Shown piece after piece: positions 26,264-37,800 of a DNA stretch of 64,000 bases. Origin of the DNA: Virgibacillus salexigens. GTDB lineage: Bacteria; Bacillota; Bacilli; Bacillales; Amphibacillaceae. Where the stretch lies: positions 1,116,001-1,180,000 of the forward strand of contig NZ_BNEO01000002.1 in NCBI RefSeq assembly GCF_014905415.1, read 5' to 3'. The notes under the pieces were generated by a model. It was not told where the DNA came from. It did no database searches and saw only the letters and a program-made list of their open reading frames with translations. The stretch's first letter is position 1. Each line of letters opens with the position of its first letter. Both the position numbers and the translations under genes were made by a program.

Positions 26264-27370
26264 ATGTACAAGCCATTATTTTATCAACTGTTACGACTGC
26301 TCATTGTAGTTAGTTTTATTTTCGCCATCTATATCATAATCACAGCAAGCTTTGTATATTTATACCCTTTATTCATTGCCATTTTAATAGCAATGCTTAT
26401 GAACCCAACGGTAACAACATTAGAAGTGAAATTAAAATTCCCTAGAATGTTAGCAGTCGTTACAACAATGATTTTATTTATTTCCTGTATTAGTGGCGTC
26501 TTTTTATTCATTTTTTCAGAGCTTTTTCAAGGTACGTTATTTCTTGCTGAGAAATTACCACAACACTTCCAGACCTTTAGTGGGTATATCACCGATTTCA
26601 TCAACAATACGATTATGCCGCTATATCAGAAGGTTTTGTCTTATTTTCAAATGTTAGATACTGCACAGCAGCATGCTATTAGCGATAATGTTCAGCAATT
26701 CTTGAATAACCTTACTACTTCAGCAACTGGTTTCTTACAAGATTTATTGTTCAAACTGCCCGGTGTTATTACTTCATTACCAGGATCGATAACAGTATTC
26801 ATTTTTATTTTACTTGCTGTTTTTTTAATTTCAAATGACTATTCTAATTTACGCCAATTAATGATAAGCATGATTCCATCCATTGTAAAAAGCCCAGGAA
26901 AAAAAATAACCAGACACCTTAAAAAAACAGTGGCTGGTTATTTAAAAGCACAACTCATTCTTGTATTAATTAATGCTTTTATTGTCTATGTTGGGCTTCT
27001 ATTATTCCAATTTGAACATGCCTTTACGATTGCACTATATACCGCTTTTGTCGATTTGCTCCCTTATATCGGCTCAGGGATTATTTTTGTACCATGGATG
27101 TTCTATTTATTCCTTATTGGAAATTATTCGATGACCATTAACTTATCAATTCTTTACGGAATCATTATTATTGTCAGGCAGGTAATCGAACCAAAGGTTC
27201 TATCCTCAAGTATGGGATTACACCCGCTTGCAGCATTAATTATTCTTTTTATTGGGATTCAACTTTGGGGAGTCTCCGGGTTTATTCTTGCACCTGTTTT
27301 TCTAATTGTCATAAATGCCTTACATCGGGCAGGAACTTTTCAAGATGTATGGCGGTTCATCAAAGGTTGA
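26264..27370 (+). CDS. ytvI: AI-2E family membrane transporter YtvI
   Basis: Polytopic membrane protein of 368 aa in the AI-2E/PerM (UPF0118) family, with about seven or eight hydrophobic segments: paired helices at the N-terminus (about 10-50 and 60-85), a long amphipathic region (90-175), then a C-terminal helix bundle (180-355). Family signatures include KKTVAGYLKAQL and VDLLPYIGSG near 220-265. Its transported substrate is unknown; some relatives act as sodium/proton antiporters. The start follows GGGG 7 nt upstream. It stands alone on the plus strand and ends flush against fxsA. Confidence 0.9.
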   Translation: MYKPLFYQLLRLLIVVSFIFAIYIIITASFVYLYPLFIAILIAMLMNPTVTTLEVKLKFPRMLAVVTTMILFISCISGVFLFIFSELFQGTLFLAEKLPQHFQTFSGYITDFINNTIMPLYQKVLSYFQMLDTAQQHAISDNVQQFLNNLTTSATGFLQDLLFKLPGVITSLPGSITVFIFILLAVFLISNDYSNLRQLMISMIPSIVKSPGKKITRHLKKTVAGYLKAQLILVLINAFIVYVGLLLFQFEHAFTIALYTAFVDLLPYIGSGIIFVPWMFYLFLIGNYSMTINLSILYGIIIIVRQVIEPKVLSSSMGLHPLAALIILFIGIQLWGVSGFILAPVFLIVINALHRAGTFQDVWRFIKG

Positions 27371-27760
27371 TTACCATTTACGATATATGATAGTTCGGTT
27401 GGTAATTATATGCTTAATAAATTGCTCTATCCGTCGCTTAAATAGCTTCCTTGTAGTTGGAATTACTAATAAAAAGCCTATTGCGTCAGATATAAATCCC
27501 GGCGTTACTAATAAGACAGCACCAATTAATATACAGATTCCATCAATGATATAACCAGTGGGGGCTTCTCCATTTCGCATGGATAGCTGCGCTCGCTGCC
27601 ATGTTTCAATTCCTTGCTGTTTAGCCAAATAAAAGCCTACAGCACCAGTAAGCAGAACTAATAATACGACCCACCAAGGTCCAATCATGTCACCAATCCA
27701 TATAAATACACCGATTTCAAATGCAGATAATAAAAAAGCAGTCAATAAAAACCATCGCAT
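27371..27760 (-). CDS. fxsA: FxsA family membrane protein (YtzA-like)
   Basis: Small membrane protein of 129 aa with two N-terminal membrane helices (about 1-20 and 27-45), a conserved cytoplasmic GYIIDG segment, and a third helix region (VLLVTPGFISDAIGFLLVIP, landmarks TPGFISD and LLVIP). FxsA in E. coli is known for relieving phage F exclusion; its normal job is unclear. I chose the ATG at 27760, 8 nt after AGAGGTGA; the frame is open 23 codons further up without a ribosome binding site. It follows the pyk terminator and its stop codon abuts that of ytvI. Confidence 0.88.
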   Translation of the reverse strand: MRWFLLTAFLLSAFEIGVFIWIGDMIGPWWVVLLVLLTGAVGFYLAKQQGIETWQRAQLSMRNGEAPTGYIIDGICILIGAVLLVTPGFISDAIGFLLVIPTTRKLFKRRIEQFIKHIITNRTIIYRKW

Positions 27761-27842
27761 AAGACAAGTCACCTCTTTCACTACAGGATAAAAGTTAAAA
27801 AGGGCATATCGATTGCTTGTTACAAACACCTGGCATCATGTA

Positions 27843-27883
27843 AAGAAACAGTGAAAGAGATCAATGCACCTCTTTCACTGTCT
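27843..27883 (-). terminator. Terminator of pfkA-pyk
   Basis: 12-bp stem ACAGTGAAAGAG/CTCTTTCACTGT followed by TTTCTTT on the minus strand, 7 nt after the pyk stop codon. Confidence 0.8.
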
Positions 27884-27889
27884 TCCATT

Positions 27890-29650
27890 TTAAAGGACTC
27901 TGGTATGTCCTTGATAAATATCCCCTTTTGTACCATCAATTGTAATATCTTCCCCATTATTTATGAGGTCAAATACATTTTTGACGCCTACAATTACTGG
28001 AATTCCTAGACTTAATCCAACCACTGCAGCGTGTGAAGTGAGTCCACCTTCTTCCGTAATTATTCCACTAGCTTTTTCAATGGCAGGCATCATTTCACGG
28101 TCTGTGCCGTATGTTACTAAGATATCTCCTTCTTCAACTTGTTGAATTGCTTCCTCTGCCGATTTTACAACCACTGCTTTCCCATAAGCACTTTTTCTAC
28201 CGATCCCTTGACCTTTACCAATTACATCACCAATCACATGAACCTTCATTAGGTTTGTAGTTCCACTTTCACCTACAGGAACTCCAGCAGTAATAATAAC
28301 GCGATTTCCATGTTCAACTATACCAGTTTGTAACCCACGTTCAACTGCTATATCTAACATTTCATCCGTCGAGTTAGCACGGCGCCCCATTACTGCATGC
28401 ACACCCCAGACAAGTGAAAGTTGACGATTGACTCTTTCTGAGAATGTTACGGCAAGAATGGGTACTTGTGGTCGATATTTTGAAATCATTCTGGCAGTAT
28501 GACCACTTTCTGTTGGAGTAATAATAGAGCTTACAGATAGGTTCATCGCAGTATGCGTAACAGATTGGCTAATCGCATCCGTAATTGTCATGTCTACATG
28601 TTTAGAACGATCACGTAATATAGAATTATGATCTAACCCGGTCTCTGCTTTTAATGCAATATTACTCATTGTTTGTACAGACTCTACTGGATAATCACCA
28701 GCAGCTGTTTCTCCAGACAACATGATTGCATCTGTTCCATCAAAAATTGCATTTGCAACATCTGAAGCTTCCGCTCTAGTTGGTCTTGGATTTCTTTGCA
28801 TTGAATCTAACATTTGTGTCGCAGTAATGACAGGCTTACCTGCAGTATTGCACTGTTTAATTAATCTCTTTTGTACAAGCGGTACGTCTTCTGCAGGAAT
28901 TTCAACTCCAAGATCTCCACGTGCAACCATTAATCCATCACTTATTTCAAGAATACTGTCAATATTATCTACGCCTTCTTGGTTTTCGATTTTAGGAATA
29001 ATTTGAATGTGTGTTGCATCGTGCTTTTCTAGTAATTCTTTTATCTCTAGGATATCTGATGGACGTCTGACAAATGATGCTGCGATAAAATCGACATTCT
29101 GTTCAATGCCAAATTCAATATCGTTCGCGTCTTTTTCTGTTATCCCTGGTAGGTTAACTGAAACATTCGGTACATTTACACCTTTTTTATTTTTAATCAT
29201 TCCTGTATTCAAAGCAATTGTCTTCAATTCTTGATTTGCTCTATCTATTTCTTGAACCTCTAGTTCGATTAATCCATCATCCAATAGGATTTTAGAGCCT
29301 TCATGTACGTCATTAATTAATCCCGGATACGTAACTGAAAACCTGTCTGCAGTCCCTTCTAATTCTTTCATGGAGACATAGATTACATTTCCTTGAACTA
29401 GTTCAGCCTGTCCATCCTTAAAATTTCCAGTACGAATTTCTGGACCCTTTGTATCTAATAAAATGGCTACGGTTTTACCTGTTCTCTCTGCAGCCTCCCG
29501 AATACTTTTAATTCGCGCGCCATGTTCTTCATAATCTCCATGTGAAAAATTTAAACGGGCTACATTCATACCTGATTCAATTAATTGCTCCAACTTTTCA
29601 ATTGATTCTGAAGCAGGACCTATCGTACATACAATTTTTGTGTTTCTCAT
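27890..29650 (-). CDS. pyk: Pyruvate kinase with C-terminal PEP-utiliser domain
   Basis: Transfers phosphate from phosphoenolpyruvate to ADP. The 586-aa protein has the (beta/alpha)8 catalytic domain with inserted B domain (about 1-340; [22 protein letters not shown]), the C-domain (about 345-475), and the extra C-terminal PEP-utilising-type domain (about 490-586) with [10 protein letters not shown] that is typical of Bacillus pyruvate kinases. The His of that motif is intact. It follows pfkA by 42 nt in the usual pfkA-pyk operon. Confidence 0.97.
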   Translation of the reverse strand: MRNTKIVCTIGPASESIEKLEQLIESGMNVARLNFSHGDYEEHGARIKSIREAAERTGKTVAILLDTKGPEIRTGNFKDGQAELVQGNVIYVSMKELEGTADRFSVTYPGLINDVHEGSKILLDDGLIELEVQEIDRANQELKTIALNTGMIKNKKGVNVPNVSVNLPGITEKDANDIEFGIEQNVDFIAASFVRRPSDILEIKELLEKHDATHIQIIPKIENQEGVDNIDSILEISDGLMVARGDLGVEIPAEDVPLVQKRLIKQCNTAGKPVITATQMLDSMQRNPRPTRAEASDVANAIFDGTDAIMLSGETAAGDYPVESVQTMSNIALKAETGLDHNSILRDRSKHVDMTITDAISQSVTHTAMNLSVSSIITPTESGHTARMISKYRPQVPILAVTFSERVNRQLSLVWGVHAVMGRRANSTDEMLDIAVERGLQTGIVEHGNRVIITAGVPVGESGTTNLMKVHVIGDVIGKGQGIGRKSAYGKAVVVKSAEEAIQQVEEGDILVTYGTDREMMPAIEKASGIITEEGGLTSHAAVVGLSLGIPVIVGVKNVFDLINNGEDITIDGTKGDIYQGHTRVL

Positions 29651-29692
29651 TTCACACTTCCTCCTTATAATACCTGTAAAGAAATTCTAAAG

Positions 29693-30661
<969 letters not shown>

Positions 30662-30834
30662 TCACCTCATGTCGTACGATTTCTCTTTTAAAAATAATTC
30701 CTCTCTTTAAGATAATTGGAAACAAGTAAAATAGCAATCGAAAGCATAATGAATTGAAAAGTTTTTACAACATATAACTAGCTATGTAGTATGCCTTCAT
30801 TCAAGTTAAACGTCCATTTGTCTAAAACACGAAG

Positions 30835-30862
30835 TAGAGGTTGACTGTAGTGTCAACCTCTT
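30835..30862 (-). terminator. Hairpin after accA, possible weak terminator
   Basis: Stem AGAGGTTGAC/GTCAACCTCT with a short loop lies about 90 nt after the accA stop codon. There is no immediate T run on either strand; TTTT follows only after nine bases on the minus strand. It may end or stabilise the accDA message. Confidence 0.4.
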
Positions 30863-30949
30863 GTCAGTACGTAAAGACGCAATCAAATCTAAATCAAAAC
30901 TTTGTTTTTACCTTTTAAGCTACTTCCAATAAATAACAAGCGATTTCCT

Positions 30950-31909
30950 TTACTGTACTGTCTTATATTCGCCTATCTGCTTGTACTTTTCCCATCGTTG
31001 TTCCAATAATTGGTCAACAGAATACTGCATTAAAGATTGAAGTGATTTTTCCAATACTTCATCTAGATAAGCAGCTTGTTGATCTAAATCTCGATGTGCT
31101 CCACCTTTAGGTTCAGGTATTATATTATCAATCACATTCAGTTTCTTCAAATCATAAGCTGTTATCTTCATCGTCTCGGCAGCACGTTGAGCATACGCAG
31201 AATCTTTCCATAGAATAGATGCAGCACCTTCAGGAGAGATAACCGAATACGTACTATTTTCAAGCATATGAATTTGATCCCCTACTCCTAATGCTAAGGC
31301 GCCACCACTACCGCCTTCACCAATAACAATACAGATGACTGGCACCGTTAATCCAGCCATTTCCATTAAATTTCGAGCTATTGCCTCACTCTGTCCTCTT
31401 TCTTCAGCAGCTTTTCCTGGGTACGCTCCTTTTGTATCAATGAAACAGATAATTGGTCGTGAAAACTTTTCAGCTTGTTTCATATGTCTTAATGCTTTGC
31501 GATACCCTTCCGGATGAGGCATACCAAAATTTCTCCGAATATTTTCTTTTGTATCTTTCCCTCGTTGGTGACCAATAACAGTTACAGGCTTGTCTTTGTA
31601 ATAGGCTATTCCTGCTACAATTGCTTCGTCATCTCCAAATAAGCGATCTCCATGAAATTCAATAAAATCTTCAAATAGTTTATCTATATAATCTAATGTA
31701 GTCGGACGCTCCGCATGTCTAGCCAGTTGAACACGATCCCACGGTTTTAAATTACCATATATATCAGCTTCTAACACAGCTAACCTTTTTTCAAGCGTCG
31801 AAATCTCTTCACTAAGGTCAATCTCACTATCTTTTGTAAAACGCTTAAGCTCAGCAATTTTCTCCTTTAAATTTACGATGGGTTTTTCAAATTCTAATAC
31901 TTGTTTCAC
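30950..31909 (-). CDS. accA: Acetyl-CoA carboxylase carboxyltransferase subunit alpha
   Basis: With AccD forms the carboxyltransferase that makes malonyl-CoA for fatty acid synthesis. The 319-aa protein has the crotonase-like fold typical of Acc[15 protein letters not shown] (about 60), [13 protein letters not shown]-like region, GHQKGKDT-like GHQRGKDT and [15 protein letters not shown]. The start is GTG and overlaps the accD stop codon by four bases (GTGA), so translation is coupled and subunit ratio is maintained. Confidence 0.96.
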   Translation of the reverse strand: MKQVLEFEKPIVNLKEKIAELKRFTKDSEIDLSEEISTLEKRLAVLEADIYGNLKPWDRVQLARHAERPTTLDYIDKLFEDFIEFHGDRLFGDDEAIVAGIAYYKDKPVTVIGHQRGKDTKENIRRNFGMPHPEGYRKALRHMKQAEKFSRPIICFIDTKGAYPGKAAEERGQSEAIARNLMEMAGLTVPVICIVIGEGGSGGALALGVGDQIHMLENSTYSVISPEGAASILWKDSAYAQRAAETMKITAYDLKKLNVIDNIIPEPKGGAHRDLDQQAAYLDEVLEKSLQSLMQYSVDQLLEQRWEKYKQIGEYKTVQ

Positions 31910-32766
31910 TTTTCATTCCCACCTTTCTGATGAAACTTAAGCAATAATGAAAGTACTTCTTTCATTTCTAATCGGTTCACCACTTTGTCAAGTTGTCCAT
32001 GCTTCAATTGGAACTCAGCTGTCTGAAAATCATCTGGCAGTTTTTCTCTGATGGTTTGTTCAATAATCCGTCTTCCAGCAAATCCAATTAACGCTCCTGG
32101 CTCCGCAAAATTATAATCTCCTATCGAAGCAAAGCTAGCGGATACTCCCCCAGTTGTTGGATGGGTCATTACAGAAATCATGAGACCACCTGACTCGCTA
32201 AACCGTTTAATTGCTATCGCTGTTTTAGACATCTGCATTAAGCTTAGTAAACCTTCTTGCATCCTTGCCCCACCAGAGGCTGTGAAAATAATGAAAGGAA
32301 TACCTTCAACTCTTGCATTTTCAACTGCTCTAGCAATCTTTTCCCCGATAACAGAACCCATGCTTCCCATACGAAAACTAGAGTCCATAACTGCAAAAGC
32401 AGTAGCTTGTCCATCAATTGTTCCTTTTCCAGTTACGACCCCTTCATTAAGCCCAGTTTTCTTTTGATCTTTTTCTACTTTTTCTTCATAACCTGGAAAA
32501 GCTAATGGGTTTCCTGTCGTTAACGCTTGATCCCACTCTTCAAAGGTATCATCATCAAATAACGTATCGATACGATCCCAAGCTTGTAAGGGGTGATGAT
32601 AGCCACAATTCGGACATACCTGTAAATTCTTATTCATTTCTTTTCGATAATATATTTTGTGACATCCGCTACATTTTTGCATTAATCCTTCCGGAACATC
32701 CGCTTTTGCTTGTTCACTTGGGATAGACGCATATTTTTTCCGCTTGCCAAAAAAATCTTTAAGCAA
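31906..32766 (-). CDS. accD: Acetyl-CoA carboxylase carboxyltransferase subunit beta
   Basis: Beta subunit of the carboxyltransferase, 286 aa. An N-terminal zinc ribbon (CSGCHK and CPNCGYHH, about residues 30-55) precedes the crotonase-type domain ([12 protein letters not shown], about 150; [21 protein letters not shown]). I chose the TTG at 32766 because AAGGAGG lies 8 nt upstream and the result matches family N-termini ([12 protein letters not shown]). The longer frame to 32808 would add 14 residues and read through that Shine-Dalgarno sequence. It precedes accA with a 4-base overlap. Confidence 0.94.
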   Translation of the reverse strand: MLKDFFGKRKKYASIPSEQAKADVPEGLMQKCSGCHKIYYRKEMNKNLQVCPNCGYHHPLQAWDRIDTLFDDDTFEEWDQALTTGNPLAFPGYEEKVEKDQKKTGLNEGVVTGKGTIDGQATAFAVMDSSFRMGSMGSVIGEKIARAVENARVEGIPFIIFTASGGARMQEGLLSLMQMSKTAIAIKRFSESGGLMISVMTHPTTGGVSASFASIGDYNFAEPGALIGFAGRRIIEQTIREKLPDDFQTAEFQLKHGQLDKVVNRLEMKEVLSLLLKFHQKGGNEK

Positions 32767-32874
32767 GGCAAATTCCTCCTTTTCAAACAAACCCGTGGCA
32801 AATAACATAAGTAAAGAACTACAACCATTATATTAAATCCAGGCTTCGAAAACTGTCAGAAATAGTTGTCAAAA

Positions 32875-33501
32875 CTATGATTTATTCGGGACTGTGTCGA
32901 ATAAATCGTCAATAGAATAATGATCCTTATCTAGAAAAATTTGTATTAGTTCAATATAAAACGATTTATCAGTCCCAACATTCTCTACAGTCGTAGCGAA
33001 GTCAAACATTAAATGCCAAACTTTCCATAGTAACAAATTATTGGTTTTCTCAAAAATATAGGTGAAGAAAGCAGCATGTCTGGCATTTTGCTTGGTATAG
33101 GTTGCATTAATAATCGTACTTAAATGACTTACCTCTTTTTCAGTTAAATGATATAAAACTAGTTTAACTGCTTCTTTCTCAAGTAAACGTATCGTTTCCA
33201 CCAAATCAACTTTAACTTGATCTCCTTGTAGAATAAATGATGACAGTAATTCAACCGTTTGATGTGGTCGATAAGTACTTAAAAAAGTACCCTCCCCATG
33301 CCTTGTTTCTATCAAACCTAATAATTCCATAGCTCGCAATGCCTCTCTTATCGAAGATCTGCCAGCTTGAAGGTTTTCAGCAAGCTCCCTTTCGGAAGGG
33401 AGCTTGTCTCCAGGTTGTAAATCATTACTATCAATAAACTGGCGTATTTCTTTTAATACACCCTGATATACCTTTTGCTTTGATGGCATGGACACAGCCA
33501 T
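32875..33501 (-). CDS. GntR/FadR-family transcriptional regulator
   Basis: 208-aa regulator with an N-terminal winged helix of the GntR type (GDKLPSERELAENLQAGRSSIREALRAMELLGLIE, landmarks LPSEREL and SIREAL, residues about 30-65) and a helical C-terminal domain of the FadR/FCD class. The usual metal-binding His/Asp set is not obvious, so the effector is unknown. The ATG is preceded by AAAGGAGTG. It lies 20 nt after the malic enzyme gene and upstream of accDA, so a role linking malate/pyruvate metabolism with fatty acid synthesis is a guess from context. Confidence 0.85.
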   Translation of the reverse strand: MAVSMPSKQKVYQGVLKEIRQFIDSNDLQPGDKLPSERELAENLQAGRSSIREALRAMELLGLIETRHGEGTFLSTYRPHQTVELLSSFILQGDQVKVDLVETIRLLEKEAVKLVLYHLTEKEVSHLSTIINATYTKQNARHAAFFTYIFEKTNNLLLWKVWHLMFDFATTVENVGTDKSFYIELIQIFLDKDHYSIDDLFDTVPNKS

Positions 33502-33521
33502 GACTCACTCCTTTTAACACA

Positions 33522-34760
33522 TTATTTATCATCAATTTGTGTTAATTTTCTAGTCTTTTCAGCAACATCTTCTGGATTTACTTCAATTCTCGCTACACCT
33601 GATTCCATTGCGGCCTGTGCAACACTCTTTGCTACAATCGGAGCTACTCTAGCATCAAAAGGTGCAGGGATGACATAATCCTCATTCAATTCGTCTTCCG
33701 CAATTAATGAAGCAATTGCATTAGCTGCTGCAACCTTCATTCTTTCATTTATTCTAGTAGCTCTTACATCTAAAGCTCCACGGAAGATACCAGGGAACGC
33801 AAGCACATTATTTACTTGATTTGGAAAGTCCGAGCGACCGGTACCAATTACTTTTGCTCCAGCTTCTTTCGCTACTTCTGGCATAATTTCTGGGTCAGGA
33901 TTCGCCATTGCAAAAATAATGGAGTCATCGTTCATCTTTTCCACCATCTCTTTTGTAAGTGCGCCTCCAACAGATACACCAATGAACACGTCTGCTCCAT
34001 CAAGCATTTCTTCTAAACTTCCTTCTTGTTTATCTTGGTTGGTATAAGCAGCAACCCGCTCTTTTACATCATTCATACCATAGGAACGTCCTTCATATAT
34101 TGCCCCTCTAGAGTCACACATAATCATATCGCGCACACCAAAGTTATATAATAATTTAATAATAGCTATTCCTGCTGCGCCTGCTCCATTTGCGACAACT
34201 TTTATATCAGAGAAAGATTTTCCTACGAGTTTAAGAGCATTAATTAAACCTGCCACGGTGACAATGGCTGTTCCGTGTTGATCATCATGAAAGATAGGTA
34301 TATTTGTTTCTTTTTTCAAACGTTCTTCAATAATAAAACAGTTTGGTGCTGCAATATCTTCTAAATTCACTCCACCAAATGTTGGCTCCATTAATTTAAC
34401 AGTTTGTACAATCTCGTCTATGTTTTGCGTACCCAAACAAATTGGAAAGGAATCCACACCAGCAAAGCTCTTAAATAAGACAGACTTCCCTTCCATTACG
34501 GGCAATGCCGCCTCAGCTCCAATATTACCAAGCCCTAAAACCGCTGACCCATCACTGACAACCGCAACCATATTCCCTTTCATTGTATAATCATAGACTG
34601 TTTCTTTACGATCATGAATTGCTTTACAAGGCTCAGCTACACCAGGGGAATACGCTAGACTTAACTCCTCTGCATTCGTAACTGGGATTTTTGAGTGAGT
34701 TGTCAATTTGCCTTTATTTACTTTATGCAAGTGTAATGCTTGATCTCTTAAGCTTGCCAT
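33522..34760 (-). CDS. ytsJ: Malic enzyme (YtsJ-type)
   Basis: Oxidatively decarboxylates malate to pyruvate. The 412-aa protein has the malic N-domain (SLAYSPGVAEPC, about 38; YTMKGNMVAVVSDGSAVLGLGNIG), the catalytic DDQHGTA segment and the NAD(P)-binding domain (VVANGAGAAGIA, about 185). I chose the ATG at 34760, which gives the YtsJ-like MASLRDQAL start and has AAAGGAGCG upstream; the frame extends 27 codons further without a better site. B. subtilis YtsJ is NADP-preferring; cofactor choice here is not certain. Confidence 0.93.
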   Translation of the reverse strand: MASLRDQALHLHKVNKGKLTTHSKIPVTNAEELSLAYSPGVAEPCKAIHDRKETVYDYTMKGNMVAVVSDGSAVLGLGNIGAEAALPVMEGKSVLFKSFAGVDSFPICLGTQNIDEIVQTVKLMEPTFGGVNLEDIAAPNCFIIEERLKKETNIPIFHDDQHGTAIVTVAGLINALKLVGKSFSDIKVVANGAGAAGIAIIKLLYNFGVRDMIMCDSRGAIYEGRSYGMNDVKERVAAYTNQDKQEGSLEEMLDGADVFIGVSVGGALTKEMVEKMNDDSIIFAMANPDPEIMPEVAKEAGAKVIGTGRSDFPNQVNNVLAFPGIFRGALDVRATRINERMKVAAANAIASLIAEDELNEDYVIPAPFDARVAPIVAKSVAQAAMESGVARIEVNPEDVAEKTRKLTQIDDK

Positions 34761-34881
34761 CTTTACTAATCGCTCCTTTTCGCAGAAAAATACGATACTA
34801 TATGGTTGCACGAGTGGTCTGACCACATTTAACTCTTCCATTATAACAGATGGTTTTTGTGTGTAAAGTAATCCTGATTAT

Positions 34882-37800
34882 TTAACCTTTGTCTAAAACC
34901 ACGCTATCCTTACCAAAAAAAGCTTTTAAGTCTTTTAAACAGTCGGTTGTTGGCTGCAGAAAATACGCCTCAGAAAGTTGATAGGTTTTCCTATTTTGCT
35001 CTTGAAAGATAATTACAGGAATATTTCCAGGGTAATAGTGAGCCATTTGTTTTAATTTTTCTATACCAGCTTCACTAGCTTCTCCTGTTAGTTTAATAAA
35101 TAAACGAGTGGATTTCATTTCCTCCAATCGATCATCTGTTAGTTCAATAATAGAAGATAGTAACCACTGAACACCTTGATTTCTACTTTCCAAATTCCCT
35201 TCAATCAATACAAGCGTTTCTTCTTTTAACCATCGATTTACATTGCGGTATAGCTCTGGAAAAACAACTGCTTCCATCTCACCTGACTCATCTCCTAATG
35301 TTAAAAAAGCCATCGGATCTCCTCTTTTTGTTCGGATTGTTTTAATAGATTGAATAACAGCAGCACTTTTTATATTTTTTTTACCAGCCAACGTAAGCGC
35401 AAGTGATAAAGAAACATGACCATGTTGTTTTAATTGCATTCTATATGATTGTAGAGGATGACTTGACATATAAACACCAAGGAATTCCTTCTCATCAGCC
35501 AATTTCTTAAACTGTGAAAAATCCTCTATATCTACATAATCGCCTTCAAGTTCAATTTGATCTTGAAACAGGTTAGGCTGGCCAAGAAATTCTTTAAATA
35601 ATTCACCTTGTTCCATTGCTTGATCAATGGTCGCCAACAAGCTTGCTCTATTTTGATTACTTTCATCGAATGCACCAACCATAATTAATACCTCAAGTGT
35701 TTGTCGGTTGACTGCCTTCGATGAAACACGTAAGCAAAAATCAAATAAATTTTTAAATGGCCGTTCTTTGCGAACGCGAATTATTTCTTGTACGGCTTGT
35801 TTGCCTAATCCTTTCACTTGTAATAAGCCCATTCGAATTTTATTTCCTTCTACTGCATATTTACCAAAACTTTTATTAATAGAAGGAGGCAGTACATCTA
35901 GGTGCAAAGCCTTCAGCTCACGTATATAGGATTGCAATTTCTCTTGCTGATTAACAGAAGAGCTGAGTAACTCAGCGAAAAATGCCGCAGGGTAATGGGC
36001 TTTTAAATAAGCCAGCTGATAAGAGATGCGGCTGTAAGCTACTGCATGACTTCGGTTGAAACCATAATTCGAAAAACGTACAATCCATTCGAAAATTTCT
36101 TCAGCAACCTTTTTTGAGTAGCCATTACGGACACATCCAGCAATAAAATCAGTTTTTTGCTCTGCCATAAGTTGTTCTTGCTTTTTACTTACTGCTCTTC
36201 GCAATATATCTGCCTTACCTAAAGAAAATCCTGCTATTCTATTAGCTATCTGCATAATTTGCTCTTGATAAACTAATACCCCGTAGGTCTTCGACAATAT
36301 CGGAGCTAAGTCAGGATGTGGGTAAGTGATTGCTTCTTCCCCATGCTTTCTCCTTATAAAGGTAGGAATATATTCCATTGGTCCAGGTCGATAAAGCGCA
36401 TTAACCGCAACGATATCTTCAAACTCAGTTGGCTTTAATTGCTGCAACACGCGTTTCATCCCCTGTGACTCGAGCTGAAATACACCGTTTGTTTTTCCAT
36501 GCTGTAACATGGAAAAAGTTAAGTTATCTTCTGGAGGTAGGTTTTTTAAATGGGTATCGTCATTGGAAATATAGCGAATGGTTTGCAGGACTTTTTCTAG
36601 CAGTGTTAAGTTACGAAGCCCTAATAAGTCAATCTTTAATAATCCTATTGCTTCCAGGTCATTCATCGGGAATTGTGTTAAATTGCTATCCCCAGTACCC
36701 ATTGTTAAAGGGATATATTCATTTAACGGCTTTTCCGTGATAACAATACCTGCTGCATGTGTGGAAACATGTCTAGGTATTCCTTCCAACTTTACAGCGA
36801 CTGTAAAAAGTAATTTTAGCGGCTCAGATGTTTTGATATAATTTTTAAGCTCGTCTGATGCAGTTATGATTTCAGAAATCCGTTGTTTGGCTTGTACAGG
36901 AATATGCCGCAATATAAATGATGCATCTTGTTGATTTATATTCATTGTTTTGATTAATTCTCTTATTAAAGAACGTGCAGCAAATGTACCAAAAGTAATG
37001 ATTTGTGCTACATGATCCCTACCATATTTATGTTGAACATAATCAATCACTTCATCCCGACGCCAATCCGAGAAATCAATATCAATATCTGGCATTGTCA
37101 TACGCTCTGGGTTTAGAAAACGTTCAAATAATAAATCATATTTGATCGGGTCAATATCGGTTATTTCTAAAACATAGGCAACTAATGATCCTGCTGCAGA
37201 CCCCCTACCTGGGCCAACTACAATGGGTTGTTCTTTTGCATATTGAATAAAGTCTGCCACAATTAAAAAATAATCACTAAATTGCATTGCTTTAATGGTA
37301 TTGAGCTCAAACTTTAAACGTTCTCTGATGGTTTTCGTGATGTTAGCATATTTATCATGTAACCCTTCCCAGCATCGATTTTCCAGCCATGTATGAGCGT
37401 TTACACCATCAGGGAGTGGAAACGATGGCAGGAAACGTTGATTAAAATCAAACACTACCTCACATTTTTTTTCTATTCGTTCTGTATTTGTTATAGCTTC
37501 TGGCCAAAACGAAAAAAAATGCTGCATTTCAGCTGCTGTAGACAAATGACGGTAATAATAAGCAGAAGGGATGTTTTTACCATCCCAATTCTCATTATTT
37601 TTGATTGCTTGTAAGCAATCAAAAGCAATTACATCCTTTTCTTGGAGATAACGCACATCATTTATAGCAACTGGTGGAAGCGAATAGCTTGTAAGAAACG
37701 ACTTTACTGCTTCGTAACGATTCGTCTCCTCGTTCACGCTACTTTCAATCCCTACATAAAAGTCGCCTTCAATAAACATATCTTTTATAATTGCTAATTT

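Noticed and set aside
30835-30862. Hairpin after accA considered as part of a mobile element
   Set aside because: It is a single short inverted repeat with no transposase remnant or target duplication; kept only as a possible weak terminator.
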